Shown piece after piece: positions 25,413-33,125 of a stretch of 38,739 bases of DNA. The DNA comes from Candidatus Nanohalarchaeota archaeon (lineage in GTDB: Archaea; EX4484-52; B79-G9). The notes beneath the pieces are model-generated. The model saw only the letters and a program-made list of their open reading frames with translations, was not told the DNA's origin and did not search any database. The position numbers were made by a program, and so were the translations under genes. The stretch is from contig DAOWAN010000010.1 in assembly GCA_030634545.1 (NCBI GenBank), forward strand, positions 1-38,739, given 5' to 3'. The number at the start of each line of letters is the position of its first letter. The stretch's first letter is position 1.

Positions 25413-26084
25413 ATGAAAATAAAAACCCATAGCCTGATTGAAGGTTCAAAAGAGGCAGAAGGGATTGTTGTAATAATTGATGTGTTAAGGGCATGTACCA
25501 CGGTTCCAGTTCTTTTTAGTCAAGGTGCAAGTGAAATAATTCCTGTGATTACTCCAGAAGATGCTGCGGAATATGAAAGGCATGACCATATCTTAGTAGG
25601 TGAAGGGGAAGATGGTTCAGTTCATGATTCTTTTCATTATAATAATTCTCCATCTGAAATATATGATGTTGATTTTACGGATAAAACGATAGTTCTCAGA
25701 AGTAATAATGCTACAAGAGCGATATTGAATGCGAAAAAAGCTTCGGAAATTGTTCTTGCTTCTTTTGTAAATCTGGATGCTGTTGTAAACTATATTCGAA
25801 ATCACCATATAGAGGATGTGACATTGGTTCCATTGGGGAGATTGGGTGAAAAAGGTTTGGAAGATGAATTATGCGCAGAAGCTATAAAGAAGAAATTAGA
25901 AGGGTTAGCGTATGATTTTGAGGTATATCGAAAAAGAGTATATGACTGTGATTGTGCTGTTCTGGTGAGGGACATATTGAAGAAACCAGAAGATGTTGAA
26001 TTTGCTTTGAAATTAAATTCATATCCTATTGTTCCAAAAGTGTGTTCTCTGGAGAATCATAAGGTCATCAGAGTTATAAGATAG
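25413..26084 (+). CDS. comB: ComB-like 2-phosphosulfolactate phosphatase family protein
   Basis: This 223-residue protein matches the ComB family layout: VVIIDVLRACTTVPVLFSQGA near the N-terminus, VGEGEDG, a YNNSPSEI segment, SNNATRAI in place of the usual TNGT-type motif, and PLGRLGEKGLEDELCAEAI. ComB removes phosphate from 2-phosphosulfolactate in coenzyme M synthesis (EC 3.1.3.71). The changes at GER (here GEGED), GNSP and TNGT mean the substrate may differ. It follows MinD by 82 nt in the same direction. No other coenzyme M gene is in the window, so the pathway role is not supported by context. Confidence 0.8.
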   Translation: MKIKTHSLIEGSKEAEGIVVIIDVLRACTTVPVLFSQGASEIIPVITPEDAAEYERHDHILVGEGEDGSVHDSFHYNNSPSEIYDVDFTDKTIVLRSNNATRAILNAKKASEIVLASFVNLDAVVNYIRNHHIEDVTLVPLGRLGEKGLEDELCAEAIKKKLEGLAYDFEVYRKRVYDCDCAVLVRDILKKPEDVEFALKLNSYPIVPKVCSLENHKVIRVIR

Positions 26085-26332
26085 TTTTTCTGTGTGCTGA
26101 AATTTTATTTCTTTTAATATTGTTTCAATCATGGCTGAATTGCCCAATGGGCATTTAGTGAGTCTTTGACTTTTCCACAACCTAAAATGATAATCATCTT
26201 CAATTATGTTCTGTTAATGGAAGTTAGTTTGTGCCTGTTCTAATGCCATAGGTCTTTCAAATACCCTAAAATGCGTAGCTGAGTTTTAGTTATGAGAGTT
26301 TTACAGTTTCAGAAGTCGGATTGACAAAAATT
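26085..26332. other. Intergenic gap with little recognisable content
   Basis: This gap lies between two convergent genes. It holds a short TGCCC-AAT-GGGCA hairpin near 26138-26150 and T-rich stretches just after the comB-like stop that may act in termination. I see no gene in it. Confidence 0.5.
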
Positions 26333-26608
26333 TCATAATTCGAATTCATCAACGAATCCTAATATCAACTTGTATTTCTCGAGATATTTGAAACCTTTAT
26401 CTGTCAGGGTGATGTATTTTTTTCCTTTTTTGTCTATCACCTCTTTGATGAATCCTTTCTGTAAAAGCTCATTATAATATTCTGAGTAGCTTTGTGACGA
26501 CAGGTTGGAATATCTCAATAGAGGTGTGGGTCGGATGGAATTATAATTAGCTCTTATTATCCTCAATATATCATATATGACTCCTAAACGGTCTCTTTTT
26601 CTGGTCAT
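26333..26608 (-). CDS. Archaeal winged-helix regulator (HTH_45-like)
   Basis: This protein of about 91 residues fits the small archaeal winged-helix family HTH_45: an N-terminal helix (YDILRIIRAN), a recognition region (SNLSSQSYSEYYNELLQKGFIKEV) and the wing ending TDKGFKYLEKY. It should bind DNA as a dimer. The ATG at 26608 overlaps the stop of the upstream membrane-protein gene as ATGA, so translation of the two is coupled; a GTG at 26617 is an alternative start. The pairing suggests the membrane protein senses a signal and the regulator acts on it. Confidence 0.88.
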   Translation of the reverse strand: MTRKRDRLGVIYDILRIIRANYNSIRPTPLLRYSNLSSQSYSEYYNELLQKGFIKEVIDKKGKKYITLTDKGFKYLEKYKLILGFVDEFEL

Positions 26609-27282
26609 TTTATCCACTTGGTCACTTTGTAATATATTATGAAAAATACAAGGACTGAAATTATCTGCAAGGTCACTTTCAATTCGAAGGGAATGAGTCT
26701 TCCCGGACCTAACACAAATAGGTTTATGAGCCAGAATAGAGATATCAGAAGATATACTGCTTTCATTGGCAATATCTTTTTGCCTTTTTTATGCTTTTTG
26801 GCGAGGATAAGGATGATGATAAATAATAGCATCAATAGCTGAATCATTGAGACCAGTGCAGGGGATCTTGAGACAAATGCCAGACCGGCGACTATAAGTG
26901 CGATGATGTTTGAGAGGTGCAGGAAATGTTCAAAGTTGATTCTCTTCCAGAGTGTGCTGTATGCCAGGTAAAGGAGGGCCATGGTGCTTAGATAAGCTAC
27001 AAGCAGATTGGAAATTGGGAACAGTATTCTCATAGGCAGGATGAAATCAAAGGCAATCTTGCTTATCAATAGGGTGTATAGAAATAATCTGGAAGCATAC
27101 GCAAGACCAAAGAACAGGAAAGCGTTGCGGAAATATTTGATTCCTTTGTATCCGGTCAGGTCATAGATTTCTCTTGTTTTGTAATAGACAAGGAAACAGA
27201 GTACTACTACTATGAATGTGTAGGCTAGTTCTGTACTAAATCCTATCGGGTCTGTAAATTGTCCTGCCATGAATCGCGACAT
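26605..27282 (-). CDS. Polytopic membrane protein paired with an HTH regulator
   Basis: This protein of about 225 residues has about seven hydrophobic helices joined by short loops, with basic loops (KKHKKGKKI) fitting cytosolic sides. ATG at 27282 is chosen because GGTG lies 7 nt upstream; TTG at 27288 is in frame. No catalytic motif or transporter signature was seen, so a sensor role is only suggested by its coupled HTH partner. The promoter at 27313-27345 carries the operator-like element shared with the ABC transporter unit at 36.0 kb. Confidence 0.83.
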   Translation of the reverse strand: MSRFMAGQFTDPIGFSTELAYTFIVVVLCFLVYYKTREIYDLTGYKGIKYFRNAFLFFGLAYASRLFLYTLLISKIAFDFILPMRILFPISNLLVAYLSTMALLYLAYSTLWKRINFEHFLHLSNIIALIVAGLAFVSRSPALVSMIQLLMLLFIIILILAKKHKKGKKILPMKAVYLLISLFWLINLFVLGPGRLIPFELKVTLQIISVLVFFIIYYKVTKWIK

Positions 27283-27312
27283 TATCAAGCACCAGATGAT
27301 TATTATGCCGCG

Positions 27313-27345
27313 TATTTATTTAAACAATGTGGACTTCAAGTGTAC
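27313..27345 (-). promoter_or_regulatory. Promoter with shared operator-like element (copy 1)
   Basis: Read on minus, ACTTGAAGTCCACA is followed by TTGTTTA and an AAATAAAT TATA-like box, ending about 30 nt before the ATG at 27282. The copy at 36001-36025 has the same order and spacing. The core CACTTGAAGTCCAC is a near-palindrome, as expected for a dimeric winged-helix regulator. It also lies in the divergent region upstream of the 27419 gene. Confidence 0.6.
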
Positions 27346-27362
27346 ATTTTGCCTTCGTCTTG

Positions 27363-27370
27363 CTTTTATA
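27363..27370 (+). promoter_or_regulatory. TATA box of the small secreted protein gene
   Basis: CTTTTATA lies about 50 nt before the ATG at 27419. An AGAGGTGA ribosome site precedes that ATG. Confidence 0.5.
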
Positions 27371-27418
27371 CAATCGAGTGCAATGTCTCTGCATGAACAT
27401 ATACAGAGGTGAATAAAA

Positions 27419-27910
27419 ATGAAAAAAACATTAATATTGGGTGTTGCAGCGCTGCTTATCTTCGGTCTTGTTGCGGCGGAGGCTTTTGCTTTTGGCGGAC
27501 ATTTCAAGGGCGGCGGCGCAGTGGGTGATGCGCTTGAGGCAGAGGACTATGATGCGTATCTTCTGGCTCTTGATGAGGGTTTCGAGACACGCAAGGGTCT
27601 GATGACGGAGGAAAAGTTCGGTGAGATTGCAGGGCGGTATCATGAGATGGCTGAAAAGAGGGCAGAAATGCTTGAAAGAAGAGAGCAAATTCACGCAGCC
27701 ATGGATGAAGGATATGAATCTTGGAGAGCGTTAGTAGATGGCATGGATCCGCAACCGCGGTTTGCTGATAAGGTTACTGAGGAAAACTTTGAGCAATTTG
27801 TTGAGCAGAGAGATACTATGAATCATGCAAAGGAATTGAGAGATGAACTTGGTTTTGATGAAAGGATTGGGCATGGCAGACTTGGACATAGGATGCCTCG
27901 TCATAGCTAA
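27419..27910 (+). CDS. Small secreted helical protein
   Basis: This 163-residue protein has an N-terminal signal peptide (core about 6-20, cut near EAFA) and a Gly/Phe-rich start of the mature part. Two helical segments are loosely related (AEDYDAYLLALDEGFETRKGL... and ...MDEGYESWRALVDG), both with Glu/Asp-rich helices. A histidine-rich C-terminus (HGRLGHRMPRHS) could bind metal. The helical, charged, extracytoplasmic layout recalls CpxP/Spy-like proteins, but the LTxxQ motif is absent. The AGAGGTGA ribosome site and the terminator right after it suggest a single-gene transcript. Confidence 0.82.
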   Translation: MKKTLILGVAALLIFGLVAAEAFAFGGHFKGGGAVGDALEAEDYDAYLLALDEGFETRKGLMTEEKFGEIAGRYHEMAEKRAEMLERREQIHAAMDEGYESWRALVDGMDPQPRFADKVTEENFEQFVEQRDTMNHAKELRDELGFDERIGHGRLGHRMPRHS

Positions 27911-27911
27911 T

Positions 27912-27936
27912 GGAGGGATTTCTCCTCCTTTTTTTA
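27912..27936 (+). terminator. Terminator after the small secreted protein gene
   Basis: GGAGG (27912-27916) and CCTCC (27924-27928) form a stem with a seven-base loop, directly followed by a run of eight Ts. It argues against the frame that would start with the overlapping ATG at 27910. Confidence 0.8.
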
Positions 27937-27951
27937 TATAGTAGAAAAAGA

Positions 27952-28131
27952 GTGTTTAAAGAGGAATCCACGGATGTCGTATATGAGAAAATTAAAAACA
28001 GTGCAAAAGAGCATATCAGATATTGCATCATCTTGCTTGTTGCGGTATTATCATTGATATGTTTGGGAGATTATCATATTAAGGTTTTGCAGGAAGATTA
28101 TAATTCACAAATAAAATCCCTGAAGCAGTGA
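27952..28131 (+). CDS. Small single-pass membrane protein, start uncertain
   Basis: A GTG at 27952 gives 59 residues: a charged N-terminus, one membrane helix (YCIILLVAVLSLICLGDY) and a short coil-like C-terminus. An ATG at 27910 in frame would run through the terminator hairpin and is unlikely. A TTTTTATATA box near 27931-27940 could give a leaderless mRNA from about 27952. It lies just upstream of the restriction endonuclease gene but separate transcription is likely. Family not recognised. Confidence 0.5.
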   Translation: MFKEESTDVVYEKIKNSAKEHIRYCIILLVAVLSLICLGDYHIKVLQEDYNSQIKSLKQ

Positions 28132-28165
28132 AAATATAAATCTTGCGGGTGATGTTTATTATAGT

Positions 28166-29509
28166 ATGTATATTACAAAAAAATATGATTATGATAAAAA
28201 AGATGTTCAATCAATCTATGATTATGCTTCGAGACTGGTCAATCATACGCTTGGGGGTATCAGAAATATGCCTATGACCTTGAGCGATTCACCTGCAAGG
28301 AATGCCAAAGGTAAATTCGGTCAATTTTTAGAGAAATATTACTTCGGCATTGATAATAATTCAGACAGTGAACCCGACTTTAAAGAGGCAGGCCTAGAAT
28401 TGAAAAGCACAGCCATCAAAGAATTGAAAGATGGGAGAATTTCTGCTAAAGAAAGGATTGTTCTGAATATCATAAATTATGAGACAATAATCCATGAGAG
28501 ATGGGAATCATCTCATCTTTTGAGCAAAAATGAGCTCATTATGCTGATAATGTATCTGTATGAGGAAGATAAGTGCTTTCTTGATTATATCGTACGTTTT
28601 GTTGCGCTGTGGAAGATTGAAGGTGAAGATAAGGAGATAATCAGGCAGGATTGGGAATACATTGTCAAAAAAATAAGAGCCGGTAAAGCCCATGAACTCT
28701 CTGAAGGGGATACTTTTTATCTGGGTGCCTGTAGGAAAGGATGGAAAGAAGGATTGAGGAAGCAGCCTAATTCTGATATAAAAGCGCCACAGAGAGCATT
28801 CAGTTTTAAGACAAAATATGTCAATTCAATAATAAAAAAGATAGAGGATTCGGAGAACACGATAAAAGATGTGTCCGAATTGAAAGAGAAGAGTTTCGAG
28901 AGCATAATCATAGAAAAATTCGCCCCATATGTCGATTTGAATGTTGAAGATATAGAAAGAGAACTAGGCAGTCATTTGAACAGAAAGTCCAAGAGCTATT
29001 ATGCTATGCTTGCGAGGAGAATTTTGGGGGTGACCGCTAAAAAAATAGCGGAATTTGAAAAAGCCGATGTTTCCATGAAAATCATTCGCCTTAAGCATAA
29101 TGGGATGCCTAAAGAAGATATGTCTTTTCCGTATTTCAGATACAAAGAGATTTCAGGACAATCTTGGGAAGACAGTGATTTTTATTACCAGCTTGAAAAA
29201 AAGTTCTTTTTCGTTGTCTTTCAGATGGGCAAGGATGAAAAATATATAAGATTTAAGAAAGCATTTTTCTGGAATATGCCTTTTGATGATTTGAAGGAAT
29301 CTAAAAAGGTATGGTTGTTGACAAAAAGACAGATTGTTTCAGGAAATGCGGAATATTTGCCAAAAAAATCAGAGAATAGAGTATCTCATGTAAGACCTCA
29401 TGCGAGAGATAGTTCTGACACAATCGAAACATGCGACGGTAAGATGCTAGTGAAAAAATGCTTTTGGTTGAATTCGGGTTACCTAAAGGAGCAGATTGAG
29501 AGGAATTAG
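28166..29509 (+). CDS. Sau3AI/MutH-type restriction endonuclease
   Basis: This 447-residue protein has a MutH-fold N-terminal domain: KGKFGQFLE (48-56), PDF with D71, and GLELKST with E78 and K80. These match the E, D, E-x-K catalytic set of MutH and Sau3AI. The C-terminal half (from about 290) contains LARRILGV and a second beta-rich domain like the non-catalytic MutH-like half of Sau3AI, which is of similar length (about 490). Sau3AI cuts GATC; the same specificity here is a reasonable prediction but not shown. AAAATATAAAT near 28130-28140 suggests a leaderless start at 28166. The C5-methyltransferase downstream is its likely protector. Confidence 0.9.
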   Translation: MYITKKYDYDKKDVQSIYDYASRLVNHTLGGIRNMPMTLSDSPARNAKGKFGQFLEKYYFGIDNNSDSEPDFKEAGLELKSTAIKELKDGRISAKERIVLNIINYETIIHERWESSHLLSKNELIMLIMYLYEEDKCFLDYIVRFVALWKIEGEDKEIIRQDWEYIVKKIRAGKAHELSEGDTFYLGACRKGWKEGLRKQPNSDIKAPQRAFSFKTKYVNSIIKKIEDSENTIKDVSELKEKSFESIIIEKFAPYVDLNVEDIERELGSHLNRKSKSYYAMLARRILGVTAKKIAEFEKADVSMKIIRLKHNGMPKEDMSFPYFRYKEISGQSWEDSDFYYQLEKKFFFVVFQMGKDEKYIRFKKAFFWNMPFDDLKESKKVWLLTKRQIVSGNAEYLPKKSENRVSHVRPHARDSSDTIETCDGKMLVKKCFWLNSGYLKEQIERN

Positions 29510-29510
29510 A

Positions 29511-30638
29511 ATGGCAGGATATATATTTAGTTTAAACAGTATTGACGCATTGGATGATGTAGTTAAAAATGGTTTGTATGGAACAATATTTAAATCAATC
29601 CCCGAAAACAATATCTGGAATACTGCTCATGAAGGGACATTTGCAGATTACTTTGGAATTCATGAAGGAGACAATGTGTATTTTTTTATCGAAAGGAAAG
29701 TTTATGGGATTGGAAAATTAATAAAATTGAAATATGATTGTAAATATAAAAATTTCCCACAATCTTTAATCCCTAGAGATATCAATTTTAAAGATGTAAA
29801 AAAGAATGTCATGATTGGTGATTCTTCAAACAATACTCATATTCGGTGTTTCTGTGTTTTTAAACCAAACCCTCATTTTTTTAAACAAGGAATTGATATG
29901 GATGAGATTCTTGTATCTAATCCAAAGTCATTTAAGATGTTGAGAGCATTTTGGAAATTATCTTTTATCAAAATTGATGATATTGAGAATAAAGCTCTTA
30001 AGGATATCATATTTAAAAAAAATAAAGATGCAATCTCAACACCAGGAGAGGCTGTTTTCTCATTTGACGATACAAAACAAAAAAGGATTCAAAATAAGAT
30101 AGATGGAAGTTACATCTTAAATTCTGAAGAAATTGTTGCTCATGCCATCAGAGATGATGAGGTAAAACATGAGATGGCGATAGAATGTGCGATTATGGAA
30201 AATATTTTCAAAAAAGAAACTATTTTTGGAAAATGGGATTATGTATCTCACCAAGTCATCGCATCACCATTTAAACCAATAGATTACATGGATAAAATGG
30301 ACATATTTGGATATCGAAAAATCAAATACTATGAAACAATAATAAATTATCTCCTAATAGAAATTAAAAAAGATTGTGCAGATTTGGTTGACATCAATCA
30401 AACTATGAAGTATGTAGACTGGATAAATCAAGAATATGCCTATGGTGATTATTCTATGATTGAAGCATTTTTAGTTGCAAAAGATTTTTCTCAAGACTGC
30501 ATCAGATTTAAAAAAGATAACTGTATCCGATTTCATACCACAGGTAATCGTCCCATTAAAAATGAAAAGTGGACAAACCTAAAATTGATAAAATATGGAT
30601 TGAAAGATGGAAAAATATATTTTAAAGAAATTATTTAA
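29511..30638 (+). CDS. EVE/PUA-like domain plus PD-(D/E)xK nuclease
   Basis: ATG at 29511 (375 residues) is preferred over TTG at 29496 because GAGGA lies 6 nt upstream. Residues 1-150 (YIFSLNS, EGDNVYFFIERKVYGIGKL) look like an EVE/PUA-type module that can read modified bases. The C-terminal half has a PD-(D/E)xK core: D264 in KMDIFGYR, E284-x-K286 in LLIEIKKD, and Q297 in INQTMKYVDWI, resembling DUF91/NucS-type nucleases. It begins one nucleotide after the restriction gene stop, so they are cotranscribed. It is visibly more AT-rich than its neighbours, hinting at separate acquisition. Its 3' end overlaps the convergent methyltransferase gene by 8 nt. Confidence 0.72.
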   Translation: MAGYIFSLNSIDALDDVVKNGLYGTIFKSIPENNIWNTAHEGTFADYFGIHEGDNVYFFIERKVYGIGKLIKLKYDCKYKNFPQSLIPRDINFKDVKKNVMIGDSSNNTHIRCFCVFKPNPHFFKQGIDMDEILVSNPKSFKMLRAFWKLSFIKIDDIENKALKDIIFKKNKDAISTPGEAVFSFDDTKQKRIQNKIDGSYILNSEEIVAHAIRDDEVKHEMAIECAIMENIFKKETIFGKWDYVSHQVIASPFKPIDYMDKMDIFGYRKIKYYETIINYLLIEIKKDCADLVDINQTMKYVDWINQEYAYGDYSMIEAFLVAKDFSQDCIRFKKDNCIRFHTTGNRPIKNEKWTNLKLIKYGLKDGKIYFKEII

Positions 30639-32253
30639 TCAATTTGACAAAATGATTACATGCATAAGTACCTACAAGAATCAATGCAGGTATTTCTCTT
30701 CTTTTTATGTCTGCGGACTTGAATCCGTTTTCTATGAACTCATCTCCATACTTTTCTTTAGGATAATGTTTCTCAATGAGTTCTCTCATGAGATCTAGCA
30801 CAGATTCCGGCGTCCAACTTTTCGCAGCACCATTCAGCACATATTGCCTCTGTAACTCTTGAGCACTCAGATTGAAAGATGAGAATCTGCTCTTTATCTC
30901 TTCATCGAATTCATCGAATCGGTTTTTTTTTGAGAGCATTTTCTTGATTTCATCTTGATTGAGTTCAACGAATCTTGCGTTCTTGCCAGAACCATAATGG
31001 ACAATTGATTTCCATTCAATTCGATTGTTATTGAAATCGGATGTTTTGTTTGTTAATTCGACCCTGAAACTCCTGATTTTCAGGTAAGGTATATGTATCG
31101 CGAATTTCGCGTCATGTCTTCTTTCTTTAGGTCTCTTCGGGATTCTCTTCATCCCATTGAGATTGACAGAAGCCAAGCCTATTTTTTGTGGGATAAAATC
31201 GGGACAGTCCTGATTTTCCTGTCTGGCTATCGCTTCTGCTAAAGCAGAGGACAGTTTGCAACAGACAGCATTGCCGACAAGCCTATATTTATTGGATTCG
31301 TTACTCCCTTCAAATTGATATGTTATCGGGAATGACATAAAACATGCGATTTCCCTTATGGTCGGTAATCTGTAGCCTAAATGATTCCCATCCTTTTCAG
31401 CAGAGAAAATCATGGACTCTCTTGTGGATGCAGACATTGTGGCCATCACTGTCCTACTCGACCGATTTAGATTTTCAGGGAAGTCCATCTTCCCCATAAA
31501 ACCATGATCCTGTTTCAGTCGTCTTGCTCGTTTCCATTCATAATCCGCTACTGTTGAATCATAGAAATGATCTGTCAGCTTTTCTGTTTCATATTTAAGA
31601 CCATAAACGGGGTCCATCATAATCTTTGTTTTTTTTGAATCTAGAGGATTTGATAATGAATCAAGGACATGTCGCATAGTTATCCATGATTGTCTTTCAG
31701 GATGAGTCTCAGTAGGTTCCGGATAATTGCCGCATACGAATCTTTTTCTTGTCTGTGGGGAGCCATATTTTGCTGCATTGAGGATATTCTTTACAGGTAT
31801 TCTCAAATCCTTGCCTTTTCCTGGAAGTCCCAATTCGCTCCATGCATATGTATCTTTTACATACTTGCTTGAATTAGGAACATTCTCCATTATCCAATAT
31901 TTGATGACTCCTTTGTTCAATTTCCATGCGATGATTCTTAAATATGCCTCAATCAGTCTTATGCCGAGACTCTTATCTGCTTTCCCTGCCTTGTTGGATC
32001 CAGAGAAAGAGACACATGGTGGGCTCCCTATGATTATATCAACATCCGGGACAACGGCATCTATCTTCTCTGGGGTGTCCAATTCAAGTATATTCATCAA
32101 TTCGCAATGGCAATCAGGATGATTCAAGTCATGTGTCTGTTTTGCAGGCAACCAATTATCCAAAGCAAATACTACATCGAAACCTCTTTGCCTGAATCCT
32201 TCTGAAAACCCTCCAGCTCCACAGAAAAAATCTGCTACTTTCAATCTCTTCAT
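30631..32253 (-). CDS. DNA cytosine-5 methyltransferase with long C-terminal extension
   Basis: This 540-residue protein carries the C5-methyltransferase motifs in order: motif I FFCGAGGFSEG, motif IV GSPPCVSFS with the catalytic C80, motif VI ENVP (123-126), motif VIII QTRKRFVCG and motif X GNAV. The target-recognition region lies between VIII and X. About 180 residues after motif X (from about 350) do not belong to the standard fold and are not recognised. ATG at 32253 is chosen because GAGGT lies 7 nt upstream. Together with the Sau3AI-like nuclease and Vsr this fits a type II system that methylates cytosine, perhaps in GATC. Confidence 0.93.
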   Translation of the reverse strand: MKRLKVADFFCGAGGFSEGFRQRGFDVVFALDNWLPAKQTHDLNHPDCHCELMNILELDTPEKIDAVVPDVDIIIGSPPCVSFSGSNKAGKADKSLGIRLIEAYLRIIAWKLNKGVIKYWIMENVPNSSKYVKDTYAWSELGLPGKGKDLRIPVKNILNAAKYGSPQTRKRFVCGNYPEPTETHPERQSWITMRHVLDSLSNPLDSKKTKIMMDPVYGLKYETEKLTDHFYDSTVADYEWKRARRLKQDHGFMGKMDFPENLNRSSRTVMATMSASTRESMIFSAEKDGNHLGYRLPTIREIACFMSFPITYQFEGSNESNKYRLVGNAVCCKLSSALAEAIARQENQDCPDFIPQKIGLASVNLNGMKRIPKRPKERRHDAKFAIHIPYLKIRSFRVELTNKTSDFNNNRIEWKSIVHYGSGKNARFVELNQDEIKKMLSKKNRFDEFDEEIKSRFSSFNLSAQELQRQYVLNGAAKSWTPESVLDLMRELIEKHYPKEKYGDEFIENGFKSADIKRREIPALILVGTYACNHFVKLIK

Positions 32254-32695
32254 AGCGCATACCTCAACATATCTAAATGTGCGTATCATCTTTTAAATAT
32301 CTCTCTGGTGCACCATGCCGTTAGGATATGATGATTATGAATAATCCATATTTATTCTATTTCATGGTCGTCTGATGATTCGTATTCTGCTCTGTCTATC
32401 ACAGAATTTATATCTTCCTTTATCTTGCGATATTATTATGTAAAAGCAGGAATATCTGTCCTTTTGAGTGCGGGAGTATCACGAATCCCTGTGTGTGGGT
32501 TGTCGTTTTTACGTGTCTTCTTGATTGTGGGCTGATTCAACAGATTTTTTGAGGTTGTTATTTTTAATATTTTATTAAATGTTAACCATATGTTACTAAT
32601 ATGTTAAATATATTTAAATAAACGCACAACCATAACACTCATATCATAAATCCTTTCAGGCAAAAGACCTGTGTAAGGGTGGAGAGTGATGTAAG
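32254..32695. promoter_or_regulatory. Divergent control region inside the defence island
   Basis: Three TGTTA direct repeats start at 32580, 32591 and 32602, exactly 11 bp apart, just before the TATA box TATATTTAAATA at 32609-32620. They place repeats on one DNA face upstream of the plus-strand operon. The leader then holds GGGTGGAGAGTGAT as ribosome site region before the ATG at 32696. The rest of the gap holds no credible gene. Confidence 0.6.
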
Positions 32696-33124
32696 ATGAA
32701 GAAGTATTATGTATTAGATAAGCAGACTGTTGAGAAATTGATATCTGTTAAAAAGCCAGGAGCATATTTTCTCTGTGTTGTCCTCAACAACCGATTCTAT
32801 GAGCTATATGTCGGGCGTAGTGATTCGTGTCTCAGGACGCGTCTTCTTCAGCACATAGGTGCTGGAATATATACTCATTTCCGTTTTAGGATGTGCAGGT
32901 CAAAGAAAGGAGCATTCTTGAATGAGTGTGTCGGTTTCCACACATACAAACATATGGCTAATCAGATTCATCCTGCCAGAAATGATGAGGTTGAATGTTG
33001 TCCTATCTGCCGGACCGATGAAGAGGAGCAGATAATTTCAGAACATAACGCCATGTTCACGAAATCAAAAAATGATTTGCGTGACAATTTGATGGTATCT
33101 GAAGAGAATCAAGAGGTGTGTTAA
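32696..33124 (+). CDS. GIY-YIG-like nuclease domain protein
   Basis: This 142-residue protein resembles GIY-YIG nucleases: GAYFLCVV for the GIY strand, ELYVGRSD for the YIG strand, then an arginine-bearing helix (LRTRLLQHI) and a glutamate in FLNECVGFH that could serve as the metal-binding residue. A C-terminal cysteine cluster (CCPICR) with another cysteine and histidines nearby may bind zinc. The stop codon lies 1 nt before the GHL ATPase ATG, so the two proteins are probably made together. The YIG tyrosine, arginine and glutamate are present, so activity is plausible. Confidence 0.75.
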   Translation: MKKYYVLDKQTVEKLISVKKPGAYFLCVVLNNRFYELYVGRSDSCLRTRLLQHIGAGIYTHFRFRMCRSKKGAFLNECVGFHTYKHMANQIHPARNDEVECCPICRTDEEEQIISEHNAMFTKSKNDLRDNLMVSEENQEVC

Positions 33125-33125
33125 A

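Noticed and set aside
27910-27951. ATG at 27910 overlapping the stop of the 27419 gene as a start
   Set aside because: The first codons run through a strong terminator hairpin and T-run; GTG at 27952 fits better.
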